Origin: Ehretia macrophylla | Taxonomy: Eukaryota > Streptophyta > Magnoliopsida > Boraginales > Ehretiaceae | Assembly (NCBI GenBank): GCA_037974665.1 | Contig: CM075777.1 | Location: 9,881,001 to 9,945,000, forward strand | DNA length: 64,000 nt | Direction: 5' to 3' | Shown here: positions 1-11,272 of the stretch, one piece after another | Position numbering within the stretch: position 1 is the stretch's first letter | Layout: the number at the start of each line of letters is the position of its first letter | The notes under the pieces: model-generated | The model's input: only the letters and a program-made list of their open reading frames with translations | Database searches by the model: none | Told to the model about the DNA's origin: nothing | Position numbers and translations under genes: made by a program

Positions 1-1
1 T

Positions 2-169
2 TCAGAAGAGAGAGATACAAGTCCTATTCACTGGGATACTGCCGCATCAGAAGTTCCTCCTCCTACAGAAGCCTGTTCACAAGTAAAACATAGTGGATGG
101 GGGAGGGGCAGAGGTCCTTCAGTGATGGATGATAGTTCATGTATCTGTTCACAAATAAAACAGAATTAG
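2..169 (+). pseudogene. TRAF1/MUSE13-like MATH-gene tail fragment (copy 1)
   Basis: Frame 2 reads without interruption as RDTSPIHWDTAASEV followed by PPPTEA and VMDDSS, ending at TAG 167-169. This matches, as I recall them, the C-terminal low-complexity part of the plant MATH-domain TRAF1/MUSE13 proteins (motif NWDTDTSEV..PTEAS). Those proteins are adaptors that help SCF ligases turn over NLR immune receptors. Only a piece of this exon is in the window; no MATH domain is visible. The same piece recurs at 47800-47990. The fragment enters at the window edge, so its 5' extent is unknown. It is probably a decayed duplicate lying beside PPR units rather than a working gene. Family identification is from memory, about 65 percent sure. 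Confidence 0.55.
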
Positions 170-199
170 TTGCATCAGTAATAATAAATAGCCCCTATA

Positions 200-760
200 A
201 AGGGGACCATAGAAAACATAAATCACCAAGCAGGTATCATGTTATACTACACTGTATTGGTGTGTTGTCCTTAAAAAGCTTGGTAGATACTAATAGTTCG
301 AGCTGACCCCAATCACTGAATAAGGCTTTGTTTGGTTTAGATGGCTAATTATTCGGCTCGTCACATTTTAAGAGGATGGAGCCAGTGTGGCAAGGCAACT
401 TGTGGCAGAGCTGATTGGGCTAACGGGACACATAATGTATCATTTGAAGCTGTGGCTGATGCGAAGAAATTGGAAGGCGGCTGAACCTGGGCCCAAGCCA
501 CTGTTCCCTCAGAGAAAGTAGCAAGTCATGAGCAGCATGCGACGAAGGTTTGAGAGACATCACATAACCCCACTTTTCTTGTATTGTAATATTCCCTTTG
601 ATTGCTCATTTTACAATTTGCCCAAGTCTTTTCTAGTAAGTGTTAATTATTAGTAAGTTAAATTTGAGATGCTCTTGATTCGTTAGCAACTAATCTTGGT
701 TATAAATTATTAAGAGAAATTTTAAAAATGTCTTTTTAAAGAAAAAGTGTTCTGGCAGTA
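200..760. repeat. Duplicated 3'-flank block R (copy 1)
   Basis: The block follows the MUSE13-like tail and resembles its 3' untranslated region. It recurs with few differences at 13681-14190 and 48005-48530. Landmarks are TAGTTCGAGCTGACC, GGCTTTGTTTGGTTTAGATG and the GTGTTCTGGCA...CAATGGCAGTGAGAAG stretch. There is no coding potential. It marks the downstream end of a PPR/MUSE13 unit. The stretch from 760 to about 1130 also continues in the third copy (48530-48790) but not in the second. Confidence 0.7.
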
Positions 761-1499
761 ACACAATGGCAGTGAGAAGAAAATGATGCATGATGGGCAA
801 ATACTACAATATTAGGGATATTGTTGAAAATAGAGATATCAACCCCAATAGGCCCATTAAACCTTTTAGAAATATGATTGTTCCATTATATAATGAGGAG
901 AATACAGTTGATTTTCTATCATTCTATAAAAACAGCACAAGAGATAATAGTATTTTCAATTGATATTGTTGTCAGCTTTTTGGAACAAATTTTGGGTGTT
1001 CCAATTTTGAATATCTTGGAGTTTGTGAATTCTTTTTTTAATAGATTGATTGGAGGCAAAGCCAAGTCACATCAAATTTTGGGTGTTCCAATTTTGAATA
1101 TCAATATTTATGCATGTGTATGAACATGTTGAAAACAATAAATGTATATGGGCTTTTCATTTATAACAATTTAACTTTTATTCGATGTGGTTAATTCAAT
1201 ACTAGATCAAATTTTTATTTAATGAATGACTAATTCCTAGCACTTTTTCACTTTTTTAAATGGTATGATTACAAATGTAACATACGTACAAATCATAACA
1301 AGTTTTTAAAATTGAGACATATTGAAGACAATAAATGCATTTCTAGCAATTTTAGACTATAGATGAGTTGTTCAACTTAATAATAAACTTGATGAAACCC
1401 TTGCACGTTGTTTAACATTTTTTTAAATTACATCAAAATACACTTTCTGGCTATCTTATTATTGCAATGGTTATGAAAAGTAGCCATTGGTACAATAAA

Positions 1500-2130
1500 T
1501 TTTTTAGGATCATTTTCAGAGGTACCATGTCATATAGTTTTCTTATATTATAGCCAATGCCACATAACGTAAATTTTCTTGCAGCAGCACAAATCAGAAT
1601 TAACATCTGAGATAAAGGCTTTCAGTCATGATCTTTTGTCATTTCCAATCTCTGATACATTAAAATATTTGGGAAAGGAAAGGTAATTAGCTCGCTCTAA
1701 AGTGGCAATACCATCATAAAGATAAAGTACAAGGGAAGTTCTTTAATGTGGTTTCCTGCCATTCGGCTCCTCTCACAAATATGTGGTGTTTACTTTTTAA
1801 TTCAGGGGTCAAATCGTTAGTTGTTATATACAAGTATTTTCTTTGTAAGTCCCACATATTTGTGAAAGGAGCCAAATGGTCGGTTGTCATGTACAAGCAA
1901 TTTTTAATTTGTGGAGTCCACATGTTTGTTAGAAGGGTGATGTCCAAGTGTTGTAGATCAAAAAAAGGCCACAAGTAGGCGAAAAGAGAAACAAAAACAA
2001 AGGATCAACACATTACCACTATCGGCAATGTCAAAGAGACCTAAACAAGTATATTTTCAATTTGCCACCTAGTACATATAGATCTATTAAGGCTCGAATA
2101 TGGAAACTTGCTACCAAGTAGTATTTTTGC
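1500..2130. repeat. Dispersed repeat block S (copy 1)
   Basis: This noncoding block is repeated at 14360-14965 and, shorter, at 20820-21065. All copies carry GAAAGGTAATTAGCTC, the phrase GGTCGGTTGTCATATAC (or close variants) and several CACATRTTTGTGAGAG-like words in alternating orientation, so it contains short internal repeats. Small frames through it (about 76-86 codons) differ between copies and are not credible genes. Confidence 0.65.
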
Positions 2131-2629
2131 GTCAACATCCTCCTAAATTCAAGTTAATATTTGTTCTTCAGAGTGGAATTCGTTTTTGAAAAGTCAATTG
2201 TTTCTCTCTCTCCAAATATGATATATAAAAGCACAAATAAACAAGGGTATGAAAATTTACACCTTAAGAATTCCTTTTTGTTCTTTCCTCCAAATTTTTC
2301 TAGTGAATGACTATTCAAAAAAAATGTGGTCACGGTTCTCAAAACCCAAATGACGAAAGGCACATTGAGAGTTTGAAATATGCCCCATGAGAGAAGCCAA
2401 AACTTTGTAGCAAGTTTATCTAAGCATACGACCTAAGTAATGAAGCTATGCTTTGGATAACAATTAGAAAAACACACAAGCTTGTGCTGTGATGGATATT
2501 TTGTTTCTTTTCCCGAATGCACTCCCAAGTTTCTTTGACGAGAAAAGGCCACTTGTTTAGTCACTCTAAGGAGGAGGTTCTGGGGATAAGGAACCTGTCT
2601 AGTGGTTGCTTGGGTCTGTTCCGTTTATA

Positions 2630-3270
2630 ATCCTGTCTCGTATTAAATTTTGTAAGAGATTTATGTTTAGTTTATAACACCTTGGCTTCAATATTTAACA
2701 CTATAAATACGAAGTTAAAATATTTTGAGTTAGTTGATTGAGCACAATGTGTTGGTAGACTAATCGTTAAACTTGAATCATTACACTTTCTGCGTTTCAT
2801 ATTTTGAGATTTGTAAATAAACACTCAATCAACCTTTTGTTGAGTTACACATAAATCATTTCCTGGGCCCTCCACACCCTTTTCTTGTGATTTTCCGTAG
2901 CATATTTTCTAAGCAATTACTAGTATTTTTAATATTCTTAACTGCTCAAATGTGGCATATGACAAGTATTAAATTATTAATGGGCACAGATGAGTCCAAT
3001 TATTCCCTAGTTTTTTTAGTCAACAAAGCTCTACATTTGCAAAAGAATCCCAATTTGTTTTATCAACCAACCATTTGAATATGCAAAAGAACTTATAATA
3101 TAACAAACCCACCAAAGCTCTGCAATTTATTTATTTTTATTCAAAGGAGGCATAAGTCCGTGCAACGTAAAATACGAAACTCAAACTCGCTATCTATCGC
3201 TTAGGACGAGTAACCTTACCACTGGACCAAAGTCCTAGTGGCGAAGCTCTACAATTTTCACAATCAAAGT
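2630..3270. repeat. Dispersed repeat block T (copy 1), possible retroelement remnant
   Basis: Resembles 21215-21720 over most of its length; shared words include AACACTCAATCAACC, TTTTGTTGAGTTACAC and TGGGCCCTCTACAC-like runs. In the other copy a retroelement-type primer-binding phrase TGGTATCAGA lies just upstream (near 21170), which suggests a decayed LTR element. No coding domains are visible. Confidence 0.4.
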
Positions 3271-3810
3271 CCTTCACAAAAACCTAGAACATTCAAAACA
3301 CACCTCCTGGTTTGCCAAAATCAACTTGATTTTATATAAACACAAAAAGATTTATTCCAAAATGAAAATCCAAATTATTAATGAGTAGGTGAAAACGGGT
3401 AGGGAGGAAGGAGATGCGGAAAGAAAAGAAAAGAGAGAAAGAAAAGAAAAAATAAAAAAAGAGAAATTAAAATAAAATTGAAAAATAAATCCTCTTGAGT
3501 TCTTTAATTTAACTATTTATGTTTTAGCTACTTTTTATTGTGGTTTTTAACAAAATCTAAGGGAATGACACAAACGAAATTATTGTGCAAAACTAATAAT
3601 ACCTTTTTGCAACCAAAAAATAAAATAACATAGTTTGACGATCTAAACAAAACTAACAAAATAGTTTAATGAACTCTAGAATAATTTATCCTTAATGTAT
3701 TAGTAGGAACGAAAAATTGATATTGATATATATATAAGTGGTAAATTGTATATTTTTGGCCCTCACTGAACAACTATACTTGATTTGCCCCTATATTCAT
3801 CAATAAAACT

Positions 3811-4216
3811 GTACACATGCATGTTAATGTATTTAACAATATTATATGTGTTTTTCTTCATTGTGGTTGCAAAGAGATTATAAGTGGTACCCTTGTGAGA
3901 ACTAGTGCACAAAGAGGCATTTCGATATGAAAGCCAAAGAGAGGATAAAGACCAATTGTACAAAACACGTATAGAGAATATAAAGAGGCCAGATTGGACA
4001 TCTGAGGACACTTGTACACATGCATGTTAATGTACTTAACAATATTATATGTGTTTTTCTTCATTGTGGTTGCAAAGAGATTATAAGTGGTACCCCTGTG
4101 AGAACTAGTGCATAAAGAGGCATTTCGATAGGAAAGCCAAAGAGAGGATAAAGACCAATTGTACAAAGCACGTATAGAGAATATAAAGAGGCCAGATAGG
4201 ACATCTGAGGACACTT
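3811..4216. repeat. 203-bp tandem duplication
   Basis: Two adjacent copies of about 203 bp (3811-4013 and 4014-4216) start with GTACACATGCATG and end with ATCTGAGGACACTTGT. They differ at only a handful of positions. On the plus strand the unit reads as a degraded peptide containing IENIKRPDWTSEDTC and leads directly into the CACTA-like relic downstream, so the duplication seems to lie within that transposase relic. The 141-codon minus-strand frame across it is an artefact of the duplication. Confidence 0.85.
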
Positions 4217-5060
4217 GTGAGCAAATGAGGGTAAAATCACAAGACACGAAGTGACAAAAGAATGCTATCCAGAATAAGGACAATAGGTTGAAATCTCCGA
4301 TGGTGCACTACATAGGCTTCACCCCTTTTCATGAGATCAAGAGGTGGATGGTATGTGATGAAAATAATTAATTATCCATTCTATATCTTATACACTAATT
4401 AAGTAATTATATAAGTAAATAAACAATTACCCAAATTCTATAGTGTGTTGTAGGAGGAGAGAGAAGCCTGATAGGTGAGCATGCTGAGGTCTTCTTGGTG
4501 GCTCAACTAAGGGTGAGGGTCCAGATGTCCGATATTCTGACCCAAGTACTGTACATTTTTTAAAATATGTTTAATTACTGTAATAAGAGTACTAACGTTT
4601 TTGAAAAAATTGTCTTTATAGGAGCTATATATTGAGTTGCTCTAACATAGTGGGACTGCAAACTAAATCAATTCTATGACGCTACTCGTTAATCCCAACT
4701 AAGTCTTCTTCAAGGCAGTTAGTAGGTCAAAGAAGAGATGCGTCTATGGATACAACACATAGGGATCCACATAGGTGGGTAGCACACAAGATCCCCACTT
4801 TGACCTCGGACTCGTGTAGCGGGACTTGGACTTTTCAGTGACTTAGGCTATAGAGACCCTGAGGCGGCAACTTGAGGAGCAACTACAACATCCTATCCAG
4901 GAGTAGCAACCGGAGTTAGCGGAGCAACAACAACGCATGATAGCAGAGTAGTGCTAGATGTAGGAACTGTTGCCCCTTATGCCCCAACTACACAAGGAAG
5001 AGATGCACAAGATGCAAAGCAGATATCAACCTTCTAAGACAACTGATCACGATGTTCATG
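4217..5060 (+). pseudogene. Relic of a plant En/Spm (CACTA)-type transposase C-terminal region
   Basis: Broken plus-strand frames resemble the C-terminal part of plant 'transposase, Ptta/En/Spm' proteins. First comes a KNAIQNKDNRLKSP stretch followed by HYIGFTPFHEIKR, like the NRAK..H..GSKSF segment of that family. About 400 bp later come KRCVYGYNT and then a glutamine/glutamate-rich coiled-coil tail (LRRQLEEQLQHP, AEQQQRMIAE). Stops interrupt every frame. It is noncoding today. Family identification is from motif memory and is moderate; the terminal CACTA inverted repeats were not found. Confidence 0.45.
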
Positions 5061-5550
5061 GATAGTCACTAAGTTGGACATTAGATGTGCACTAAATATT
5101 GAATACAAGAAATACTAGCTAAATAATGTTTCATCATGAAATTATTATTAAGAGCACCAATTCTCAAGATTAATTAATAAGGACTTTTGAAAAAAAAAAA
5201 AAACCATGACAACAAAGGAGTTAGATAATTTAATAATAATAATGTATTTCCCGTCTCTAGTGGCATTTGCAATATAGGAAATTTCTTTTAGGATAGATGC
5301 ACAACTTGTTGATGCAACTATTTGATTGGTTAGCACAAATATTGCAATGATCCAATTATGAACTCAAGTTCAACAGTTATAATATCTAATTTCTCAAGTA
5401 CTTAAAGGCATTTATTACCTAAGTAATAACTAGTGGAATGCTCGATTGGGAAGTAGATTTCTCCAGCTGCTAAAAGAGCATGGTTAAAGACAAGTTACTT
5501 CTAATGGAAAAGGCTATTTGATCAGTGAAAAATTGTGCAACTATTGATAT
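5050..5550 (+). promoter_or_regulatory. 5' flank unit of PPR gene 1, distal part
   Basis: Paralogous to 40430-41100, 50150-50500 and 50700-51600. Shared words are GATTAATTAA, CATGACAACAAAGGA, a TAA microsatellite (here only about 4 units) and TGGCATTTGCAATATAGGAA. The unit always lies upstream of a PPR coding region, except at 50150-52480 where the gene is missing. The rest of the flank (7490-7822 and 8758-9319) is separated from this part by insertions. No promoter element is assigned. Confidence 0.5.
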
Positions 5551-7489
5551 TTTGTTGATATATGCTTATTGCATGAATTGTAATCTCAAGCATATAAATG
5601 AAATTGGAAGACACATAATGGTGTGCTGTCGCAGGCAACCAAAAATAAAACTCGTACTCCGAAAAATATATGTAATAGTGCGAGTAAAGATCGTTCCCAC
5701 AGAGAGTATCTAGCCTAATTTTATGCTACATAAACAAGGTTGGGAGGGTTGATTTTGAGTTTAACGTAAAAAAGAAAAAGATAACTAAAAACAATTCAAA
5801 TTAAAGTATCGAAATTAATCAAGGAGAGGAATCTTGGTCTAAGTGTTTCACCATCGGAATCTTGTAACTGATCACTGATGCAAGTATATATCAATTTAAA
5901 CTTTAAATATTCACCGTTGGAATTATTTTCCTATCTCTCCTTAGTCGTAGTTAATTAGAATACACGTAACCTAATTAACCCTAACCACTAAACAACCTCA
6001 GGCACACGCTAAAGGTTTAATTTAGTAGCATCCTTAAGAATTAGAGAGATCGATGAAGCTAAACAACACAAGTACGCGTGGTTGCATTTAATTTAGTTGA
6101 GCGTTCTTCCTAAAATCCAATAATCTCTGATGCAGCAAATTATTACATCTTAGTTGCTTCGCAAATTAGATGGATTAAACAATTACGGATTTGATATCTA
6201 ACTTAGAAATAGATTATAACGAATAATAAACTAGTTGGCCACCCTAGCAATTAAACGAAAGAATCATATAAATAAGACAGAAAAACATTCAATACTTAAA
6301 GCATAAATTGAACAATGAAAACTAATTAGATCTCACAGTTTTCTTGATTCCGAGACTTCAATTTTCTTCGACCAAGAATAAAAGTTTAGCCACTATGAAC
6401 CATGAAGAAAACTCGAAAACTAAGAGATAAAGAGAGGAGGTCCAAATCTTATGTTTTCTTCCCTTATTTATAGTTTGTGAAGCTTACAAAATCTCCTAAG
6501 ATAATGGAATCCTAATCTAAATAGAATAAGAAAATATTAAAAGTAAAGTAAACTCCTAATATAACTAGGAAATCTTAAAACAACTAGAAAAGTCCTAATA
6601 CAATTAGGATAGCCAAAATAGTGCACCACCTCTTCTACCATCAACTAAAAGCTTCTAGATAAAGAACATTCCATAACGTTCAATAGCACAGGTGCAACAA
6701 CTTCACATCCAATTTCAACTTTGATGTAGCCTTTATTCCTCAAAACTAAAAATATGAAAGTTGTAGATCTTCTTCTTAGCTTTCCAGAACATCTTGAATC
6801 GCCTCAATTGGATTCGGATGAGAGAGTTATGCCCAAAAAATGTAACAGTGTCAGAGCTATCCAGAATTGCGTGATTTCAGCTTCGTTTTGCTCCTAACGA
6901 CTCCATTTGCATCCTAAATCAAAATATAAAAGTAATGAGTGTATTTAGGCATCTAATAGGCATAGAAGATTAAACATTAAAGGAGAAAAATATGACATTT
7001 TGCATTCTGATCACATAATGAAAGGATGTATGTAAAGAAATAATTGAAAGTTACAGTGAAATTTTATAGAAAATAAACAGAAACATATAATTAAAAATAA
7101 TAGAAATTGCAAACCAGTATTACAATCGAGGCTCGAATTTGACTTGATATTCTTAAGGTTTTAACGTGGCGTATTTGTGCTAACGAATCTCTACGCACAA
7201 ACCTCGCAGGATACAGCGATTCAGCTTTCCGTAGTGGTAGCACTACAATGCTATAGAAGCAAGCGCACTAATAGTGAACAAATTCTCTCTATGTAGTATG
7301 ATTGAATGCATATTGTATTTTCTAATGTCTACAGGCTTAGAACATCTCCTGGTATTTATAGGTCAAGAATGAACTACATATCTAGTCAGAATAAATTTGA
7401 TCAGAGGAAAACAAAAAAGTCCAGGCATTAAGGCTCTCAAAACATCGGAAGTAATTGCATTTCGTTCAAAAATTGAATGCAAGAAAATA
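5550..7489. mobile_element. Insertion in the PPR1 5' flank: unclassified noncoding elements
   Basis: The paralogous flanks at 41080-41345 and 51560-51800 lack this stretch, so about 1.9 kb was inserted here. It appears composite. 5620-7010 is a noncoding repeat-like segment with AGTAAAGATCGTTCCCACAG near its start. About 7020-7400 resembles the solo LTR at 58444-59129: both have a TCGAGGCT phrase, CTTAAG followed by TTTAACG, a TACAACGAT/TACAGCGAT phrase, and TATTTATAGG/TATATATAGC. No coding domain is visible. Exact ends were not resolved. Confidence 0.45.
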
Positions 7490-7822
7490 AAAAAAAAAAA
7501 TCTATTTAGTCTAGCAACCAAGCTTTTGGGAACTCATCTTATTCAAGCTGAGCAAAAACAAATACAAGAGGTCACTATAGATTCTCCATGTTACTTTATT
7601 TGAAAAAGAATGAATGCTTTTGTTTTTGAAGGACAAGGACAAATCCTATATGCTGCCAAAATAGCTCAAGAAACAAATCCTCCAAAAGCAAATTTTCCCA
7701 CATCAAAGGGTTGCAACCTAGAAGAGAAATGATCTTAGTTGTGGCTCAAGAAAATTAGATTTTCTTTTATTTGTTTTTGGGTCAAGCTCAAGAAACTAAA
7801 TGGACTCCACCAACATAAGGTA

Positions 7823-8757
7823 TCATTAAGTGAAAACCAGTTTCCAGCTTCGTGTTCGATTGTGCGTTTAAACAATTAAACACGTTTGCAGATTAACTAC
7901 TGTGATACATCTTATCCACATAGAAAAACTAGCAAAAGACAGTAAGAAAAGAACACACAGTATTTTAACGTGAAAAATCCAACTGGGTAAAAAACCACTT
8001 GACCAATCCCTGGTCTAAATAGGCAATCCACTAAATGTTTTCATGGTTACAACAGTCAATGGACTTATGAGATTGACAACTCCCTTGTAACCCTTACCGC
8101 CTAGACTATCTAACCCACCTACGGATTTATAACCTAGCGAGATCCCCTCGACTTTGCGTATTCTCCCGAATACTCACCTCCTTCTCCCGAATGATGTTTT
8201 ACAATACAAATGAACAGAGTGTTTACAATATATGCTCAGTGCGCTCACAGTATCTAAAACAAACTCTCACCACAGTGTTTACATAGACAGACTCATTAGA
8301 CTCATAACAGCCCTTGCAAGATCTAAACTTCGCTCTCTATCTTCTATGTCCTTTGATTCTTGCGCGAGTATCAGTATATATAGGCGTGAGTACTATAGCC
8401 TTGGGCTTCAAGCATCTGTGATCATTATTGGTGAGTCTTGACCTAAGTCAATCTCCAAAGATTTGCTTAATCAGAATCCTCTCGACCTCATCAGAATCGC
8501 CTCATTAAATATAGTTGCAATAAATTGATAGTTTGCCATATAAGAGAGATCCTGCACAATCTTTTGCCAAAAATAAAGACAATTAAGACAATGAAAAATT
8601 GCCCCTAATCTCAGGCTAACATTAAGAATGATACCTTGTGATGGGATCACTAAGGAGTGATGATAATACTAGTGTTTGGAAGAGATTATTTGCAAGTTCT
8701 CACTACAAGTAAAAGTATTTGTAGTTAATAATTCTTGACTACTTGGAAACTTAGTAA
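7823..8757. mobile_element. 0.93-kb insertion in the PPR1 5' flank
   Basis: The flank reads CTCCACCAACATAAGGTAT, then this insert, then TAAGTTATAATAGACG. Paralogous empty sites at about 41590 and 52155 read CAACATAARTTATATAAAACGG. The possible target duplication is imperfect (TAAGGTAT against TAAGTTAT). The inside is noncoding and rich in Copia-LTR-like phrases (TTTTAACGTGAAAAATCC, AACTGGGTAAAAAACCAC) but ends with no clear TG..CA. The element class is unresolved. Confidence 0.4.
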
Positions 8758-9319
8758 GTTATAATAGACGACCGCAGAGACTAATGCAAGTAAACTTCAT
8801 AAGGCTCATAGTTGCTTCTTCCGAAAAATGAAAAAAAGGATAAATCGAATATTTTTGTATAATGGGGGTTAAAATGACTCTATTTAATCTCATATACTAA
8901 ATTGATTTTTCAGGCTAAAAATACTTCAAAATACACACATTTTAAACAAAATTTTGAGGTGAGATTCTCAAGTAAAAGTTTTGTCGTTGGTCAAAAGTAT
9001 CTTTCAGGATATCAAGTTATTTTTAATTTAATTTTATTTAGTTTATTGTGATTAATAGATTGGATTATATGGTTATTGATAGGAATTTTGTATTACTTCT
9101 AAACGCCTTAAATCATATTTTGACAGGTAAAATATCACTTTTAGACTAGGTCAATTCGCTTCTAGACCAATTAATAAAGCTATCTAACTATCCTTTTATT
9201 AGTTATATATACGGCAGTTTAGTTTTGAAGTTATCAAAAGCAAATAAAATAAATAGTAGTAATTGAAAAGAAAAAACATAGATTGAGGGCTTAATTGTCC
9301 TTAGAAAAAGTGGACGTAA

Positions 9320-11272
9320 GTGGGTAAAATGCCTTCTTACCTGAAAAATAACACACTCTTTCCCTCAAATTGGATGATGCTAAAGATGAAGAGAAACATA
9401 GTGGCAGCTGTTGCTTTTGGTGGCTCAACATTTTCTCCTTCACCTCAACGAGGTACATCTAATAGTCTTTTCTTTATGCACCCACTGGTTTTCTCATCAC
9501 GTCTTCAAAGTCATCGTTCATTTTCACTAAAATCAAGATATGGGTTCGAATCCATTAAGGATGTTGATGATGCTATTGCTGTATTCCGTCAAATGGTCCG
9601 CATGAGACCTAAGCCTTCTGTTGTAGAATACTGTAAACTACTGACTGCTATTGTAAAGATGAAACATTATTCGACTGTTGTTTCTTTGTTAAAAAATATG
9701 CGCATTTTGGGTATTCCTATTGATGAATATACAATGACCATTGTAATAAACTCTTATTGCCGTATGAAACGTGTCGATCTGGGTTTTGCAATCTTGGCCT
9801 GCTTTTTCAAGCTTGGTCTTGTACCTGATGTGACTACCTACAGCACTCTAATTAAGGGGTTGTTTTTGAAAGATAAGGCTGTTGAGGCTGTGGGTTTATT
9901 CAAAATGTTGATCAGAGAGAAAGCTTTTGAGCCTGATGAAGTTACTTTTACAACTGTAATCGATGGATTGTGCAAATCAGGATATACGAATAAGGCGGTT
10001 GAGCTGCTTAGGGTATTGGAGAAAAGAGACTGTAAAGCCACTGTTGAGTCGTATAGCACTGTTATTGATAGTCTTTGCAAGGAGAGAATGGTTGATGATG
10101 CTATCAAACTCTTATTTGAAATGATTGACAAGGGCATTCCCCCAAATGTTGTCACCTACACTTTGTTAATTCATGGATTATGCAATTTTGGCCCGTGGAA
10201 TGAGGTCCAACAATTATTGAATGTGATGGACGATTACAAAATCTATCCAAATTTACATACTTTTAATGTTTTGGTGGATGCATTTTGTAAGGAAGGGTTA
10301 GTAGAAGATGCAAAGAATGTATTACAAATGATGATCCAAACCGGTGTGCGTCCGGATGTAGTTACATATGGTGCACTAATGGATGGATATTGTTTGCGAG
10401 GCCAGCTGAATGAGGCACAAAGAGTTCTGGGACGTATGGTGGATGAAGGCTTGAAGCCTGAAATTACTCAGTATAACATCTCACTCAATGGATTCTGTAA
10501 AAGAAAGAAAATTGATGATGCAATATGCCTATTTAAGCAGATACCTCGTCGAGGGTTGGTACCTGATATTGCTACATATAACACCATCATACAAGGATTG
10601 TTCCGCGTTGGTAGATGTGCTGTTGCACAAGAACTTTTTGAGGATATGCAATGGGTAGGCACGGTTCCAAACATTTATACTTACTCTATTATGTTGGATG
10701 GACTTTGCAAGAATGAGCACATTGAGGAAGCTTTGTCATTTTTTAATGATGCGGAGGGCAAGGGATTAGCTCCTTATATTTCTATCTACACCATCATAAT
10801 CGATGGACTATGCAAGAGAGGGAAACTCAATGTTGCTTACGATATATTCGATAGTCTTGCTTCCAAAGGGTTGCATCCAGATGTTAAGACGTACACCATA
10901 ATGATAAATGGGCTTTGCCAAGAAGGATTGCTAGATGATCCAAAGAAGCTTTTTGAGAAAATGGAAAGAAACTGTTGCTTGCCAGATGCAGTTACTTACA
11001 ATGTTATTATCCTAGGATTCCTAAAAAAGCAGGGTATCTCTCAAGATACAATGATGTATCTTGAACAAATGGTCAAAAGAGGTTTCTCACTTGATGTATC
11101 CACATTTTTCGTCTTGATAGATCTACTCCCGGCAGAAGGTCAGGATCCTATATTTCAGAATATGCTTCAGAAATTGGCTCCTAATGATAGTAGAGGTGCC
11201 CTAGTTTCAGGTGCTGCTTTATCATCCAAACTTCAACACGGTATGTTAACAGTGCAAAGATGTGATCCCTAG
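9320..11272 (+). CDS. P-class (restorer-of-fertility-like) pentatricopeptide repeat protein, PPR1
   Basis: Intronless frame of 650 codons. After a basic, serine-rich N-terminus that suits a mitochondrial presequence come about 14 full 35-residue PPR motifs in series, from VVEYCKLLTAIV to AVTYNVIILGFL, plus a partial last one; no DYW/E domain follows. Dense canonical motifs such as VVTYGALMDGYC and IDGLCK place it in the Rf-like P subfamily, which binds specific mitochondrial RNAs and often suppresses male-sterility transcripts. The in-frame Met at 9386 (MKRNIVAA) is the better start, because PPR2 begins exactly there (MKRNTVGA) and has no open frame upstream. The frame is intact. A conserved 5' flank precedes it and a MUSE13-like relic follows. 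Organelle target and RNA are inferred. Confidence 0.92.
   Translation: MGKMPSYLKNNTLFPSNWMMLKMKRNIVAAVAFGGSTFSPSPQRGTSNSLFFMHPLVFSSRLQSHRSFSLKSRYGFESIKDVDDAIAVFRQMVRMRPKPSVVEYCKLLTAIVKMKHYSTVVSLLKNMRILGIPIDEYTMTIVINSYCRMKRVDLGFAILACFFKLGLVPDVTTYSTLIKGLFLKDKAVEAVGLFKMLIREKAFEPDEVTFTTVIDGLCKSGYTNKAVELLRVLEKRDCKATVESYSTVIDSLCKERMVDDAIKLLFEMIDKGIPPNVVTYTLLIHGLCNFGPWNEVQQLLNVMDDYKIYPNLHTFNVLVDAFCKEGLVEDAKNVLQMMIQTGVRPDVVTYGALMDGYCLRGQLNEAQRVLGRMVDEGLKPEITQYNISLNGFCKRKKIDDAICLFKQIPRRGLVPDIATYNTIIQGLFRVGRCAVAQELFEDMQWVGTVPNIYTYSIMLDGLCKNEHIEEALSFFNDAEGKGLAPYISIYTIIIDGLCKRGKLNVAYDIFDSLASKGLHPDVKTYTIMINGLCQEGLLDDPKKLFEKMERNCCLPDAVTYNVIILGFLKKQGISQDTMMYLEQMVKRGFSLDVSTFFVLIDLLPAEGQDPIFQNMLQKLAPNDSRGALVSGAALSSKLQHGMLTVQRCDP

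Noticed and set aside
878-1123. 81-codon plus-strand frame with a repeated ILGVPILNI phrase
   Set aside because: The phrase comes from a short direct repeat in AT-rich noncoding DNA; copy 3 of the block breaks the frame.
3150-3250. tRNA-like phrase CCTTACCACTGGACCAAAG
   Set aside because: Resembles a common plant repeat end. No cloverleaf could be drawn, and it is not called as a tRNA or SINE.
3858-4283. 141-codon minus-strand frame over the tandem duplication
   Set aside because: It simply repeats the same peptide twice because of the 203-bp duplication; the plus strand shows a better transposase-relic reading.
9838-10155. 105-codon minus-strand frames inside PPR1 and at 42460 inside PPR2
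   Set aside because: Antisense shadows of the PPR coding strand; similarity between them only mirrors the PPR genes.
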